This document shows, in pieces, positions 1 through 10,340 of a stretch of DNA of 64,000 nt. Made by a program: the position numbers and the translations under genes. The notes under the pieces were generated by a model, which worked only from the letters and a program-made list of their open reading frames with translations, was not told the DNA's origin and made no database searches. Positions within the stretch are counted from its first letter, which is position 1, and each line of letters opens with the position of its first letter. The DNA lies in the NCBI RefSeq assembly GCF_004114695.1, contig NZ_CP035310.1, forward strand, positions 2,401,501-2,465,500. Direction: 5' to 3'. The stretch comes from Erythrobacter sp. HKB08 (lineage in GTDB: Bacteria; Pseudomonadota; Alphaproteobacteria; Sphingomonadales; Sphingomonadaceae).

Positions 1-50
1 ATCCCGGAAATCTCGACCCCGCATTTGGGGGCCATCGGCGTCATCTTCAT
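1..50 (-). CDS. TauD/TfdA-like dioxygenase, N-terminal fragment
   Basis: Only the first 16 codons lie in the window; the gene runs leftwards out of it. The reading begins MKMTPMAPKCGVEISG, which fits the start of Fe(II)/2-oxoglutarate dioxygenases of the TauD/TfdA family (a short strand followed by a G-x-E-I-x-G turn). An AGAGGA ribosome binding site lies about six bases upstream of the ATG on the minus strand. It is divergent from the atp operon, leaving about 207 bases between them in which I see no clear gene. The family call rests on 16 residues only and is tentative; the metal and substrate residues are outside the window. Confidence 0.5.
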   Translation of the reverse strand, partial: MKMTPMAPKCGVEISG

Positions 51-257
51 GTGTCCTCTCCCCAGCCGATCTGCGCGGCTGTTGGCTCCAGTCTAATCCA
101 ACCGGCGAAAGAGTCCAAGAATCCGAGAGCGAGTCGGGTTGCCAATGCGCGGGGCCGATGCTAGGCGCGCGCCAGCTTTGCCGGGGTGACTCAAACTCAT
201 CCGGAACGGCGGGGCAAAAGCATCGTTATTTTCCGGACCCTAGAGGACGAGAGACGC

Positions 258-812
258 GTGGAGATTTCCGCCGGTATTCAGGCTAGCCTGGCAGGGCGCT
301 ATGCCTCGGCATTGTTCGACCTTGCCTCCGAGAACGGCACGGTCACCGCTGTCGAATCGGATCTCGACAAGCTGGATGCAGCGCTCGCCGAATCGGCCGA
401 GCTGCGCGCAGCCACGACCAACCCCGAACTGAGCCGCAAGGCGCAGGGGTCGGCCATGGCAGGCGTCGCGACGCATCTCGGCCTGAGCGAGCTGACCAAG
501 AACTTCCTCGGCGTTCTGTCGCAGAACCGCCGCCTGTCGCACCTTGGCGACATCATCCGCGCATTCCGCACCATCGCCGCTGCACAGCGCGGCGAAGTGA
601 CGGCCGAAGTCACCAGCGCCCACGCGCTGACCGACGAACAGCTCGCGACGCTCAAGCAGAAGCTGACGCAGCGCGAAGGCCGCACGGTGAAACTGCAATC
701 CAAGGTCGACCCCGATCTGCTGGGCGGCCTCGTCGTAACCATTGGATCGAAGCGCATCGACGGCTCGATCCGCACCCGTTTGAATTCCCTCGCGAACGCG
801 ATGAAAGGCTAA
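258..812 (+). CDS. atpH: ATP synthase F1 subunit delta
   Basis: Delta subunit (OSCP homologue) of the F1Fo ATP synthase, the peripheral-stalk link between the F1 head and the membrane sector; it acts on the cytoplasmic face of the inner membrane. The 184-residue protein has the typical start ([18 protein letters not shown]) and the conserved C-terminal segment with D-P-x-L-x-G-G-x-V. The frame is open upstream to 186, but family homology begins at the GTG at 258, which has a purine-rich AGAGGACGAGAG stretch in front, so I start there. It is the first gene of atpHAGDC and is followed after three bases by atpA. Confidence 0.95.
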   Translation: MEISAGIQASLAGRYASALFDLASENGTVTAVESDLDKLDAALAESAELRAATTNPELSRKAQGSAMAGVATHLGLSELTKNFLGVLSQNRRLSHLGDIIRAFRTIAAAQRGEVTAEVTSAHALTDEQLATLKQKLTQREGRTVKLQSKVDPDLLGGLVVTIGSKRIDGSIRTRLNSLANAMKG

Positions 813-2345
<1,533 letters not shown>

Positions 2346-2373
2346 GACCCAAGAGAGTAGCTAGGGAGCCGTC

Positions 2374-3246
2374 ATGGCCTCGCTGAAAGAACTCAAGGGC
2401 CGGATCAACTCGGTCAAATCGACCCAGAAGATCACCAAGGCCAAGCAGATGGTCGCTGCGGCCAAGCTGCGCCGTGCGCAGGCCAATGCCGAAGCCGCCC
2501 GCCCCTATGCCGAGCGCCTTGGCGCCGTCATGGGCTCGCTGGCGGCCAAGGTCGGCGGCAGCGACAGCGCGCCCAAGCTCATGGCCGGTACCGGCTCGAA
2601 CCAGCGCCACCTGCTGGTCGTGGTCAACACCGACAAGGGCCTGTGCGGCGGTCTCAACTCGAACATCGTCAAGGAAGCCAAGCTCCAGGCGAAGAAGCTG
2701 ATCGCTGAAGGCAAGGACGTGCAGTTCTTCCTCGTCGGCAAGAAGGGCCGCGCGCCGATCAAGCGCGAGTTCGAAAGCCGCATCGGCAAGCAGTTCGACA
2801 CCAGCGCGGTGAAGAACCTCGACTATGCGACCGCCGAAGAGATCGCCGACGAACTCATCGCGATGTTCGACGACGGCAAGTTCGACGTCGCGCATCTCGT
2901 CTTCCCGATCTTCCAGTCGGCGCTGGTCCAGAATCCGACCACGCAGCAGCTGATCCCCGTCCCTGCCCCGGAAAATGCCGAGAGCACCGACGCGGTCGTC
3001 GAATACGAGCCGGGCGAAGAGGAAATCCTCGAGGAACTGGCTCCGCGTTACGTCAAGACGCAGATCTTCGGTGCATTGCTCGAGCGTGAAGCGTCCGAGC
3101 AGGGTGCGTCGATGACCGCGATGGACAACGCCACGCGCAACGCCGGCGACCTGATCAACAAGCTGACCATCCAGTACAACCGCAGCCGCCAGGCCGCGAT
3201 CACCACCGAACTCATCGAAATCATCGCTGGTGCGGAAGCACTGTAG
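2374..3246 (+). CDS. atpG: ATP synthase F1 subunit gamma
   Basis: Central rotor shaft of F1. The 290-residue protein opens with the conserved M-A-S-L-K-E-L-K[15 protein letters not shown] helix and closes with the matching C-terminal helix (A-M-D-N-A-T-R-N-A near 245 and [10 protein letters not shown]-x-E-L-x-E-I near 268), which together form the coiled coil that rotates inside alpha3beta3. A GAG-containing purine stretch (AGAGAG) precedes the ATG. It sits between atpA and atpD in the usual F1 order; nothing unusual is seen. Confidence 0.97.
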   Translation: MASLKELKGRINSVKSTQKITKAKQMVAAAKLRRAQANAEAARPYAERLGAVMGSLAAKVGGSDSAPKLMAGTGSNQRHLLVVVNTDKGLCGGLNSNIVKEAKLQAKKLIAEGKDVQFFLVGKKGRAPIKREFESRIGKQFDTSAVKNLDYATAEEIADELIAMFDDGKFDVAHLVFPIFQSALVQNPTTQQLIPVPAPENAESTDAVVEYEPGEEEILEELAPRYVKTQIFGALLEREASEQGASMTAMDNATRNAGDLINKLTIQYNRSRQAAITTELIEIIAGAEAL

Positions 3247-3280
3247 CGACAACCAGAAACTGGGCGCAGAAGCGCTCTAA

Positions 3281-4759
<1,479 letters not shown>

Positions 4760-4765
4760 GAACCG

Positions 4766-5023
4766 ATGGCTCTCCACTTCGAACTCGTCACGCCGGCCAA
4801 GCTGGTCCGTTCGGAAGACGTCCACATGGTGGTCGTCCCCGGCACGGAAGGCGAATTCGGCGTGCTGGAGGGCCATGCGCCCTTCATGTCGACGATCCGC
4901 GACGGTGCGGTGCAGGTCTACAAGACCGAAGGCTCCGCCCCCGAGACGATCGAAGTCCGCGGCGGCTTTGCCGAAGTCGGCGAAAACGGCCTGACGGTGC
5001 TCGCGGAGCACGTCGAAGCCTGA
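4766..5023 (+). CDS. atpC: ATP synthase F1 subunit epsilon
   Basis: Epsilon subunit of the rotor stalk. At 85 residues it contains only the N-terminal ten-strand beta-sandwich (F-E-L-V-T-P-x-K-L-V then [13 protein letters not shown]-x-G-H-A-P) and lacks the C-terminal two-helix regulatory domain that gives the roughly 135-residue enterobacterial protein its ATPase-inhibiting action. Short epsilons are common in sphingomonads and other alphaproteobacteria. In these bacteria inhibition of ATP hydrolysis is typically taken over by a zeta inhibitor, which is not in this window. It is the last gene of the operon, followed by a terminator. Confidence 0.95.
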   Translation: MALHFELVTPAKLVRSEDVHMVVVPGTEGEFGVLEGHAPFMSTIRDGAVQVYKTEGSAPETIEVRGGFAEVGENGLTVLAEHVEA

Positions 5024-5051
5024 TCCGGGCTCACATAGCTGATAAAGAAAA

Positions 5052-5078
5052 GGGCGGCCCCACGGGTCGCCCTTTTTC
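5052..5078 (+). terminator. Rho-independent terminator of the atp operon
   Basis: A G/C-rich hairpin with arms GGGCGGCC and GGTCGCCC (one G-U pair) and a short loop is followed directly by five Ts. It begins 29 bases after the atpC stop codon, exactly where atpHAGDC transcription should end. Confidence 0.85.
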
Positions 5079-5101
5079 GTTCGGCAGCAGTCTTCGGAAG
5101 T

Positions 5102-5449
5102 CTAGGCGGCCTTCGCGTCCTGACCCGCCTGCGCGTCCCTCAACGCGCCGAGCAGCTGCTCGGCACCGTCGTATTCGTGCAGGGTAAAATCCTTCACCGA
5201 GGGATGAAGCTGCCGGCGGAATTCGAGGCCGAGCCAACCGTCCGCGCTCCAGCGGACATGGGCGACCGCGCTCGCCAGGCCGCACAAGCGCACCAGCACG
5301 GCTTCACCGTCGCCGAGGTCCATGTTCGGAGCCTGGAGCAATACGCCGTCGATAGAAATATCGACCAGCATCACGGAATGCACCTTCCCGCGAGCGAACA
5401 GCTCTACCGGAACATGCGTCTCATCTCTTTTCTGGCTGCGTCGTTCCAA
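5102..5449 (-). CDS. PilZ domain protein
   Basis: A 115-residue single-domain protein. It has the two short motifs by which PilZ domains bind cyclic di-GMP: an arginine-rich R-R-S-Q-K-R at the N-terminus and D-I-S-I-D-G near residue 30 (consensus [DN]-x-S-x-x-G). This is followed by the expected beta-barrel strands (V-R-W-S-A-D-G-W-L-G-L-E-F). It probably acts as a c-di-GMP effector, with an unknown output. It converges on the atp operon and shares only the 77-base terminator-containing gap with it. There is no partner gene next to it. Family call secure; function inferred. Confidence 0.85.
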   Translation of the reverse strand: MERRSQKRDETHVPVELFARGKVHSVMLVDISIDGVLLQAPNMDLGDGEAVLVRLCGLASAVAHVRWSADGWLGLEFRRQLHPSVKDFTLHEYDGAEQLLGALRDAQAGQDAKAA

Positions 5450-5507
5450 CGATCTTCACCCACAATCCAATTGCCGAATTGCGCCCGTGAAGCCGTGCTA
5501 ACGCTCA

Positions 5508-5522
5508 CAAGTTAACAACTTG
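5508..5522. repeat. Short inverted repeat in the PilZ/SciP-like intergenic region
   Basis: CAAGTT-AAC-AACTTG is a perfect six-base inverted repeat with a three-base centre. It lies in the 282-base gene-free stretch between the divergent PilZ gene and the SciP-like gene (5450-5731), about 58 bases upstream of the PilZ start. It is placed like an operator but no known regulator motif is recognised. The rest of the gap holds no convincing ORF. Confidence 0.35.
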
Positions 5523-5731
5523 CCTCCATTCCATTAACTGTCCGAGGTATACGCAGCTCGAAGCCCGCCAAGCATCTGGAATACGGTCGTTTCGCGCGAA
5601 TTCGCTCAACTCGTCGAAGCTCTTGCACCGCTCGGATGCTTAATGGCGTATCGACCATGCCCGTTAGGTCGAAATTAAGTCTCGAAAGCCAGTTTTTCCG
5701 CCACAGGGGGCTGAAAACGGAGCGAGAAACG

Positions 5732-5974
5732 ATGCCATATCCCCCACATGAAAATATCGCCTCGCGCATCAAGCGCGCCGGGCTTCCCGAAAGCTACGAT
5801 GTCCACTGGTCCAAGACGCGCAAGGAAGAAGTCGTGCGCGCCGTTCGCGACCAGCTGATCACTTTCGATGAGGCCCGCTGGCGGTACCTGCTCAGCCGCT
5901 CGGAATTCGAGAGCTGGGAACGAGAGGTCGCAAGGAAAAAGACAACCGAAGGTAAAGACCTCGAACTGACCTGA
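5732..5974 (+). CDS. DUF1153 / SciP-like small DNA-binding regulator
   Basis: An 80-residue basic protein. Residues about 22-65 read as a helix-turn-helix unit of the DUF1153 type: W-S-K-T-R-K-E-E-V-V-R-A-V-R, then L-I-T-F-D-E-A, then Y-L-L-S-R-S-E-F-E-S-W. This parallels Caulobacter SciP, the small inhibitor of the cell-cycle regulator CtrA (R-W-x-x-R-R-K-A-E-V-V-x-A-V-R ... S-x-E-E-F-x-S-W). The frame is open from 5636, but the ATG at 5732 has a GGAG ten bases upstream and homology starts there. It stands alone as a single-gene unit. A role in CtrA-dependent cell-cycle control is inferred from family membership; it could be a paralogue with a different target. Confidence 0.75.
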   Translation: MPYPPHENIASRIKRAGLPESYDVHWSKTRKEEVVRAVRDQLITFDEARWRYLLSRSEFESWEREVARKKTTEGKDLELT

Positions 5975-6037
5975 GCCGCTGGTCCCGGCTCACCAAACGT
6001 CATTTCGGCTGGTCTTCTACCCGCAAGCCGTCCGGCT

Positions 6038-6325
6038 TCACCGCCTTCCCTTGCCCCCTGTTCGGGTCGGTGCGTGAAAGTCGGGCGGCTTGTCCTTCAC
6101 CCAGTCGACGAATTTCGCCAGCGCCTCGTTCTCGAGCAAGGGCGCCCGGTCGCCATCGAGCCTGGCAAGCTGGGCATTGGTGAAATTGGCATGGATCGCC
6201 TTGTGGCAGATCGGATGCACAGGGACGGTATCGCGCCCCTTCTTCGATTTCGGAACGACGTGATGATGCTGCACCCTGCGACCCAACGGGCGGTGGCACA
6301 ACCAACAGGCTTGAATTTCCTTCAA
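6038..6325 (-). CDS. HNH endonuclease family protein
   Basis: A roughly 95-residue HNH-type protein. It has C-W-L-C-H-R-P-L-G near the start, then the H-H-H-V-V-P-K-S-K-K-G-R-D-T core with the catalytic histidine, then V-H-P-I-C-H-K-A-I-H, matching the beta-beta-alpha metal fold with C-x2-C and C-x2-3-H zinc ligands. No ATG is available; the TTG at 6325 (reading M-K-E-I-Q-A-C) gives the usual family length, while the frame stays open to a TTG at 6400 that would run into the divergent GST gene. Such small solitary HNH genes are common in sphingomonads; the substrate is unknown and no restriction or phage genes are nearby. Confidence 0.75.
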   Translation of the reverse strand: MKEIQACWLCHRPLGRRVQHHHVVPKSKKGRDTVPVHPICHKAIHANFTNAQLARLDGDRAPLLENEALAKFVDWVKDKPPDFHAPTRTGGKGRR

Positions 6326-6386
6326 GGCGCCAGACCTAGCTAATCCCGACAAATTGCGTAAGCTCCCAAAGCGAGGGGAGGACGCG

Positions 6387-7097
6387 ATGGCGAAGCTCAA
6401 GGCCTACCATTTACCGGGGCGATGGGGATTGCCAACGGTCAGTCCGTTCTGCCTCAAGCTCGACGCCTTTCTTCGCATGACAGGGATCGAGCACGATTCC
6501 ATCACGGCAGCGACGCCTTTCGGAGGACCGAAGAAAAAGGCCCCATGGATCGAATACGGCGGCCGGATCATCGGCGATTCCACCCTGATTATCGACTTCC
6601 TCAAGGAAGAATACGAGGTCGATCCCGATGCGCACCTGACCCCGCAACAAAAAGCGACATCCGTCACCATCCAGCGACTGATCGAAGAAAACCTCTACTG
6701 GGCGATGGTCTACGATCGCTGGCGCAGAGATGAGAACTGGCCGATCCTGAAGTCATCGGTCCTTGGCGACATACCGGCGCCGTTGCGAACCGTCCTGGCA
6801 CCCTATGCCCGTCGTGCGGTCCGCAAGCAGCTCGAAGGGCATGGACTGGGCCTGCACAATCCCGAGGACATCGAAGCAATCGCGCGCAAGGATATAGATG
6901 CCTTGGCTGCCTTGCTCGGCGAAGGCCCGTGGTTCTTCGGCGCCAAGCCGAGCATGGCCGATGCCACGGTCTATTCGCTACTCGCAAATATCCTCTGGGT
7001 GCCCTTCGTCAGCCCGATGAAAGCGATGATCGAAGGCCACCCGAACCTGGTCTCATGGCTCGAACGCTTCAAGGCGGAGTATTTCGCGAAAGGCTGA
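6387..7097 (+). CDS. Glutathione S-transferase family protein
   Basis: A 236-residue protein of the thioredoxin-like GST superfamily. The N-terminal domain contains a strand and helix with S-P-F-C-L-K-L-D-A-F-L and then the G-D-S-T-L-I-I-D-F-L segment (the glutathione gamma-glutamyl binding E/D-S motif, here G-D-S-T). The C-terminal helical domain contains F-F-G-A-K-P-S-M-A-D-A-T near residue 190, the conserved hydrophobic-staple aspartate. It resembles the metaxin/failed-axon-connection-like GSTs. GGGGAGGA precedes the ATG at 6387 with ideal spacing, so an upstream in-frame ATG at 6354 is rejected. Substrate unknown. It converges on glmU with a seven-base gap. Confidence 0.85.
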   Translation: MAKLKAYHLPGRWGLPTVSPFCLKLDAFLRMTGIEHDSITAATPFGGPKKKAPWIEYGGRIIGDSTLIIDFLKEEYEVDPDAHLTPQQKATSVTIQRLIEENLYWAMVYDRWRRDENWPILKSSVLGDIPAPLRTVLAPYARRAVRKQLEGHGLGLHNPEDIEAIARKDIDALAALLGEGPWFFGAKPSMADATVYSLLANILWVPFVSPMKAMIEGHPNLVSWLERFKAEYFAKG

Positions 7098-7104
7098 AGA
7101 AGCC

Positions 7105-8463
7105 TCAGCCCTTCTTCTCCGCCGCCTTCTTCTTTTTCATCGCATCGTGGAAGCGGTCGGCCCAGCCCGGCTTCACCAGCTGTTCCGCGCGCACCATGCG
7201 AAGTTCGCCATCGGCCACGTCGCGGCTCACCGCGCTGCCTGCTGCGACGATCGCGTCCGCGCCGATCTTGACCGGGGCAATGAGCGCGCTGTTGGAGCCG
7301 ATGAATGCGCGCGGGCCGATCTCGGTCTTGTACTTGAAGTAGCCGTCGTAATTGCAGGTGATCGTGCCGGCGCCGATATTGGCCCCTGCCCCGACCGTCG
7401 CATCTCCGAGATAGGTCAGGTGATTGGCCTTCGCGCCCTCGCCCAGCACGGCCTTCTTCATTTCGACGAAATTGCCGACCTTGGAACCGCGCTCCATTAC
7501 CGCGCCGGGGCGCAGGCGGGCGTATGGGCCGACTTCGCAGCCTTCACCCACGCTCGCTCCCTCGAGGTGGCTGAAAGCGCGGATTTTCGCGCCATCGGCG
7601 ACTTTGACGCCGGGGCCGAACACGACGTGCGGCTCGATCGTCACGTCGCGGCCGATCTCGGTGTCGTAACTGAAGAAGACGGTTTCAGGCGCCTTGAGCG
7701 TGGCGCCTTCGGCCATGGCTTCCTCGCGGCGGTATTCCTGCCACTGCGCCTCGGCCTGCGCGAGTTCGGCGCGGCTGTTGATACCGGCAACCTCGTCAGG
7801 ATCGTCGGTCGTCACGGCTGCACAAGTGCGCCCGTCGGCAATCGCGATATTGACGATGTCCGGGAGGTAATACTCTCCCTGCGCATTGTCGTTGCCCACG
7901 CGGTCGAGCAGCGCCCATAGATCCGCCGCCTTGGCCGCCATCAGGCCGGAATTGCACAGGCGGCAGGCGCGCTCGTCGTCGCTCGCATCCTTGAATTCGA
8001 CCATCTTGGAGATGCGCCCGGCATCGTCGGCAATCACCCGGCCATAGGCGAGCGCATCGTCCGGCTCGAAGGCGAGGACCACTGCAGCCGGCTCGTCGCC
8101 CTCGTGCAGCCGGTCGAGCATTGCCTGCATGGTCTGGGGGCGCACGAAAGGCACGTCGCCATACATGATCAGCACATCGCCCGAGAACTGGCCCAGCGGC
8201 CCCTGCGCCTGCTGCACTGCATGTCCGGTGCCAAGCTGCGGCTCCTGCAGGCAGGTGCTCGCCCGTTCGCCCAGCGCTTCTTCCAGCTGTTCGCGCCCCG
8301 CGCCGACCACGACGACCTTGTGCGCGGGCGAGAGTGCATCGACCGAGGCCATCAGGTGGTCGATCATCGCCCGGCCCGCGATCGGGTGCAGCACCTTGTG
8401 CAGGTCGGACTTCATGCGGGTGCCCTTGCCCGCGGCGAGGATGACGGCTGCGAATTCTCTCAT
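7105..8463 (-). CDS. glmU: Bifunctional UDP-GlcNAc pyrophosphorylase / GlcN-1-P acetyltransferase
   Basis: Makes UDP-GlcNAc, the precursor of peptidoglycan and lipid A, in two steps in the cytoplasm. The 452-residue protein has the N-terminal nucleotidyltransferase signature L-A-A-G-K-G-T-R-M-K-S near residue 8 and G-D-V-P near residue 104, then a C-terminal left-handed beta helix of hexapeptide repeats with N-Y-D-G-Y-x-K-Y-K-T near residue 385. The frame stays open far upstream (to 9288), but homology starts at the ATG at 8463. The C-terminus ends in a lysine-rich tail. Divergent from gph with a 60-base gap. Confidence 0.97.
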   Translation of the reverse strand: MREFAAVILAAGKGTRMKSDLHKVLHPIAGRAMIDHLMASVDALSPAHKVVVVGAGREQLEEALGERASTCLQEPQLGTGHAVQQAQGPLGQFSGDVLIMYGDVPFVRPQTMQAMLDRLHEGDEPAAVVLAFEPDDALAYGRVIADDAGRISKMVEFKDASDDERACRLCNSGLMAAKAADLWALLDRVGNDNAQGEYYLPDIVNIAIADGRTCAAVTTDDPDEVAGINSRAELAQAEAQWQEYRREEAMAEGATLKAPETVFFSYDTEIGRDVTIEPHVVFGPGVKVADGAKIRAFSHLEGASVGEGCEVGPYARLRPGAVMERGSKVGNFVEMKKAVLGEGAKANHLTYLGDATVGAGANIGAGTITCNYDGYFKYKTEIGPRAFIGSNSALIAPVKIGADAIVAAGSAVSRDVADGELRMVRAEQLVKPGWADRFHDAMKKKKAAEKKG

Positions 8464-8523
8464 GCTCACGCCCTTGGCAGCAAACTGTTGCAGTTTCCAT
8501 AGCAAGCGGGCAGTCCGCCCGAC

Positions 8524-9207
8524 ATGGCCGATTTTTCCTTCGACGCCATCGGGTTCGACCTCGACGGCACGCTTCTCGACACTTTCCGCGATCTCGGATG
8601 CGCGGTGAACCACGCGCTCGAACTGGGCGGTTTCGATCCCGTCCCGGTCGACAGCAGCAAGGACCTGATCGGCGGCGGGGCGAAGATCATGCTGGCCCGC
8701 GCGGTCGACCAGCAGGGCGGCATGCCGGAAGACGAGTTCCGCAAGCTCTACAAGGCGATGCTGGCCTATTATTCGGAGAACAACGCGGTCCATTCGCGCC
8801 CCTTCGACGGCGCGCTCGAAACGCTCGACATGCTCGCCTCGCGCGGGGTCACCATGGCGGTCGTGACCAACAAGTTCGAAGAATTCGCCACCTCGATCCT
8901 CGCCCAGGTCGGGATTGCCGATCGCTTCGTGACGATCATCGGCGGCAACAGCCTCGGCAAGGGGGCGGACGGCAAGTATCTCGCCAAGCCCGCTCCCGAT
9001 CCGGTGATCGAGGCGCAGAAGCGTTGCGGCGGCGGGCGCTTCGCCTTCGTCGGCGACAGCACTTACGACGTTGCCGCCGCGCGCGGGGCCCAGGTGCCGG
9101 TCGTGGTCGCGGCTTACGGCTATTGCGACAAGCCGCCGCACGAGCTCGGCGGGGATGCAGTGATCGATTCGCTGCCGGGCCTCATTCCTGCCCTCGAAGG
9201 CCTGTAA
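8524..9207 (+). CDS. gph: Phosphoglycolate phosphatase-type HAD hydrolase
   Basis: A 227-residue HAD-superfamily phosphatase. Motif I is F-D-L-D-G-T-L-L-D-T near residue 11, motif II V-V-T-N-K near 118, a lysine K-P-A-P-D-P near 157, and motif IV F-V-G-D-S-T-Y-D near 178. The cap domain lies between motifs I and II. Length and motifs match Gph, which hydrolyses 2-phosphoglycolate released during DNA repair, although closely related HADs take other small phosphate esters. Single gene, divergent from glmU. Confidence 0.85.
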   Translation: MADFSFDAIGFDLDGTLLDTFRDLGCAVNHALELGGFDPVPVDSSKDLIGGGAKIMLARAVDQQGGMPEDEFRKLYKAMLAYYSENNAVHSRPFDGALETLDMLASRGVTMAVVTNKFEEFATSILAQVGIADRFVTIIGGNSLGKGADGKYLAKPAPDPVIEAQKRCGGGRFAFVGDSTYDVAAARGAQVPVVVAAYGYCDKPPHELGGDAVIDSLPGLIPALEGL

Positions 9208-9290
9208 GCGGCGGGCTGCCCCTACGGCATGGCGCGATGCCATGCATACGGTTGCAAGGCGCGCAGGAAAGTGCCAACCCGCCCTCACAT

Positions 9291-9304
9291 TTACGTCAAC
9301 GTAA
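9291..9304. promoter_or_regulatory. Palindromic operator upstream of the SDR gene
   Basis: TTACGT-CA-ACGTAA is a perfect six-base inverted repeat with a two-base centre, 34 bases upstream of the SDR start codon. It closely resembles the TTTACGT-type palindromes bound by MerR-family regulators of acyl-CoA and branched-chain degradation genes (LiuR-like) and also by some TetR regulators. A second inverted repeat, GGCCGC-AG-GCGGCC (9305-9318), follows immediately, before the AGGAGGA ribosome binding site. The regulator is not encoded nearby. Confidence 0.6.
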
Positions 9305-9337
9305 GGCCGCAGGCGGCCACATCAGGAGGACACCTTC

Positions 9338-10270
9338 ATGAGCATCGACTTCAAGGACAAGGTAGCCATCGTCACCGGCGCTGGCGGCGGTCTGGGCCGT
9401 GAGTATGCACTCGAACTCGGTCGCCGCGGCGCAAAGGTCGTCGTCAACGACCTCGGCGGTTCGCGCGACGGCACCGGCACTTCGGACATGGCCGCGCAGG
9501 TCGTCGAGGAAATCGAAAAGGCCGGCGGCGAAGCGATCGCCAACGGCGCATCGGTCACCGAATACGACCAGATGGAAAAGATGGTCGCCGACGCCAAGCA
9601 GAAGTGGGGCGGCGTTCACATCCTGATCAACAACGCGGGCGTCCTGCGCGACAAGACCTTCGCCAAGATGGAACCGGCCGACTTCGAATTCGTCGTCAAG
9701 GTCCACCTGACCGGTTCGGCCATGGCCACAAAGGCGTGCTGGGAAACCATGCGCGAGCAGGCCTATGGCCGTATCCTTATGACCGCATCCTCGACCGGCC
9801 TGTTCGGCAACTTCGGCCAGGCAAACTACGGCGCGGCAAAGCTCGGCCTCGCAGGCCTGACCAAGACGCTCCAGCTCGAAGGCGCGAAGTACAACATCAA
9901 GGTCAACACGCTCTCGCCGGTCGCCGGCACGCGCATGACCGAAGATCTCTTCCCGGAAGAGGCCTTCAAGCTGTTCGATCCGGTGAACGTCGTTCCGGCC
10001 GCACTCTTCCTCGTCAGCGAAGATGCGCCGACCAATGCGATCGTCGGTGCCGGTGCAGGCGGCTACCACAGCGCATGGACTGTCATGAACGACGCCGTCT
10101 GGCTGCCGGAAGACCAGCGCACGGTCGAAGGTTTCGCCGAGAACTGGGACAAGATCTCCGACTTCTCGAACCTGATCGCCCCGCAGAGCGGCAGCGAGCA
10201 GTCGGGCTCGATCCTCAAGGCGATGCAGAAGGTGCTCGGCGACTCGGTTCCGACCAGCACCCGTGGGTAA
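9338..10270 (+). CDS. Short-chain dehydrogenase of the (3R)-hydroxyacyl-CoA dehydrogenase type
   Basis: A 310-residue classical SDR. It has the NAD(P) motif T-G-A-G-G-G-L-G-R near residue 14, N-N-A-G near 100, and the catalytic S...Y-G-A-A-K set (Y-G-A-A-K near 165). The long sequence between the first beta-strand and N-N-A-G (V-N-D-L-G-G-S-R-D-G-T-G) and the extended C-terminus after G-A-G-A-G-G-Y match the N-terminal SDR module of peroxisomal multifunctional enzyme 2 (HSD17B4), which oxidises (3R)-hydroxyacyl-CoA. This suggests a role in beta-oxidation of fatty or branched acyl-CoAs, consistent with the acyl-metabolism-type operator just upstream. An excellent AGGAGGA precedes the ATG. Confidence 0.85.
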   Translation: MSIDFKDKVAIVTGAGGGLGREYALELGRRGAKVVVNDLGGSRDGTGTSDMAAQVVEEIEKAGGEAIANGASVTEYDQMEKMVADAKQKWGGVHILINNAGVLRDKTFAKMEPADFEFVVKVHLTGSAMATKACWETMREQAYGRILMTASSTGLFGNFGQANYGAAKLGLAGLTKTLQLEGAKYNIKVNTLSPVAGTRMTEDLFPEEAFKLFDPVNVVPAALFLVSEDAPTNAIVGAGAGGYHSAWTVMNDAVWLPEDQRTVEGFAENWDKISDFSNLIAPQSGSEQSGSILKAMQKVLGDSVPTSTRG

Positions 10271-10301
10271 TCCACATACTGTATTGACACACTAACACAC
10301 T

Positions 10302-10340
10302 GGGCGTACCCCGACCCTTCCACAGGGGAGGAGTACGCCC
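10302..10340 (+). promoter_or_regulatory. Hairpin enclosing the ribosome binding site of the next gene
   Basis: GGGCGTAC (10302-10309) pairs with GTACGCCC (10333-10340), the second arm touching the start codon at 10341. CCCC (10309-10312) can extend the stem by pairing with GGGG (10325-10328). The GGGGAGGAG Shine-Dalgarno therefore lies inside the structure. It could sequester the start site of the membrane protein gene. No T-run follows, so it is not a terminator. Confidence 0.55.

Noticed and set aside
7105-9288. A 727-codon glmU frame as an extended fusion protein
   Set aside because: The extension beyond 8463 is antisense to gph, has no homology, and GlmU starts normally at the ATG at 8463.
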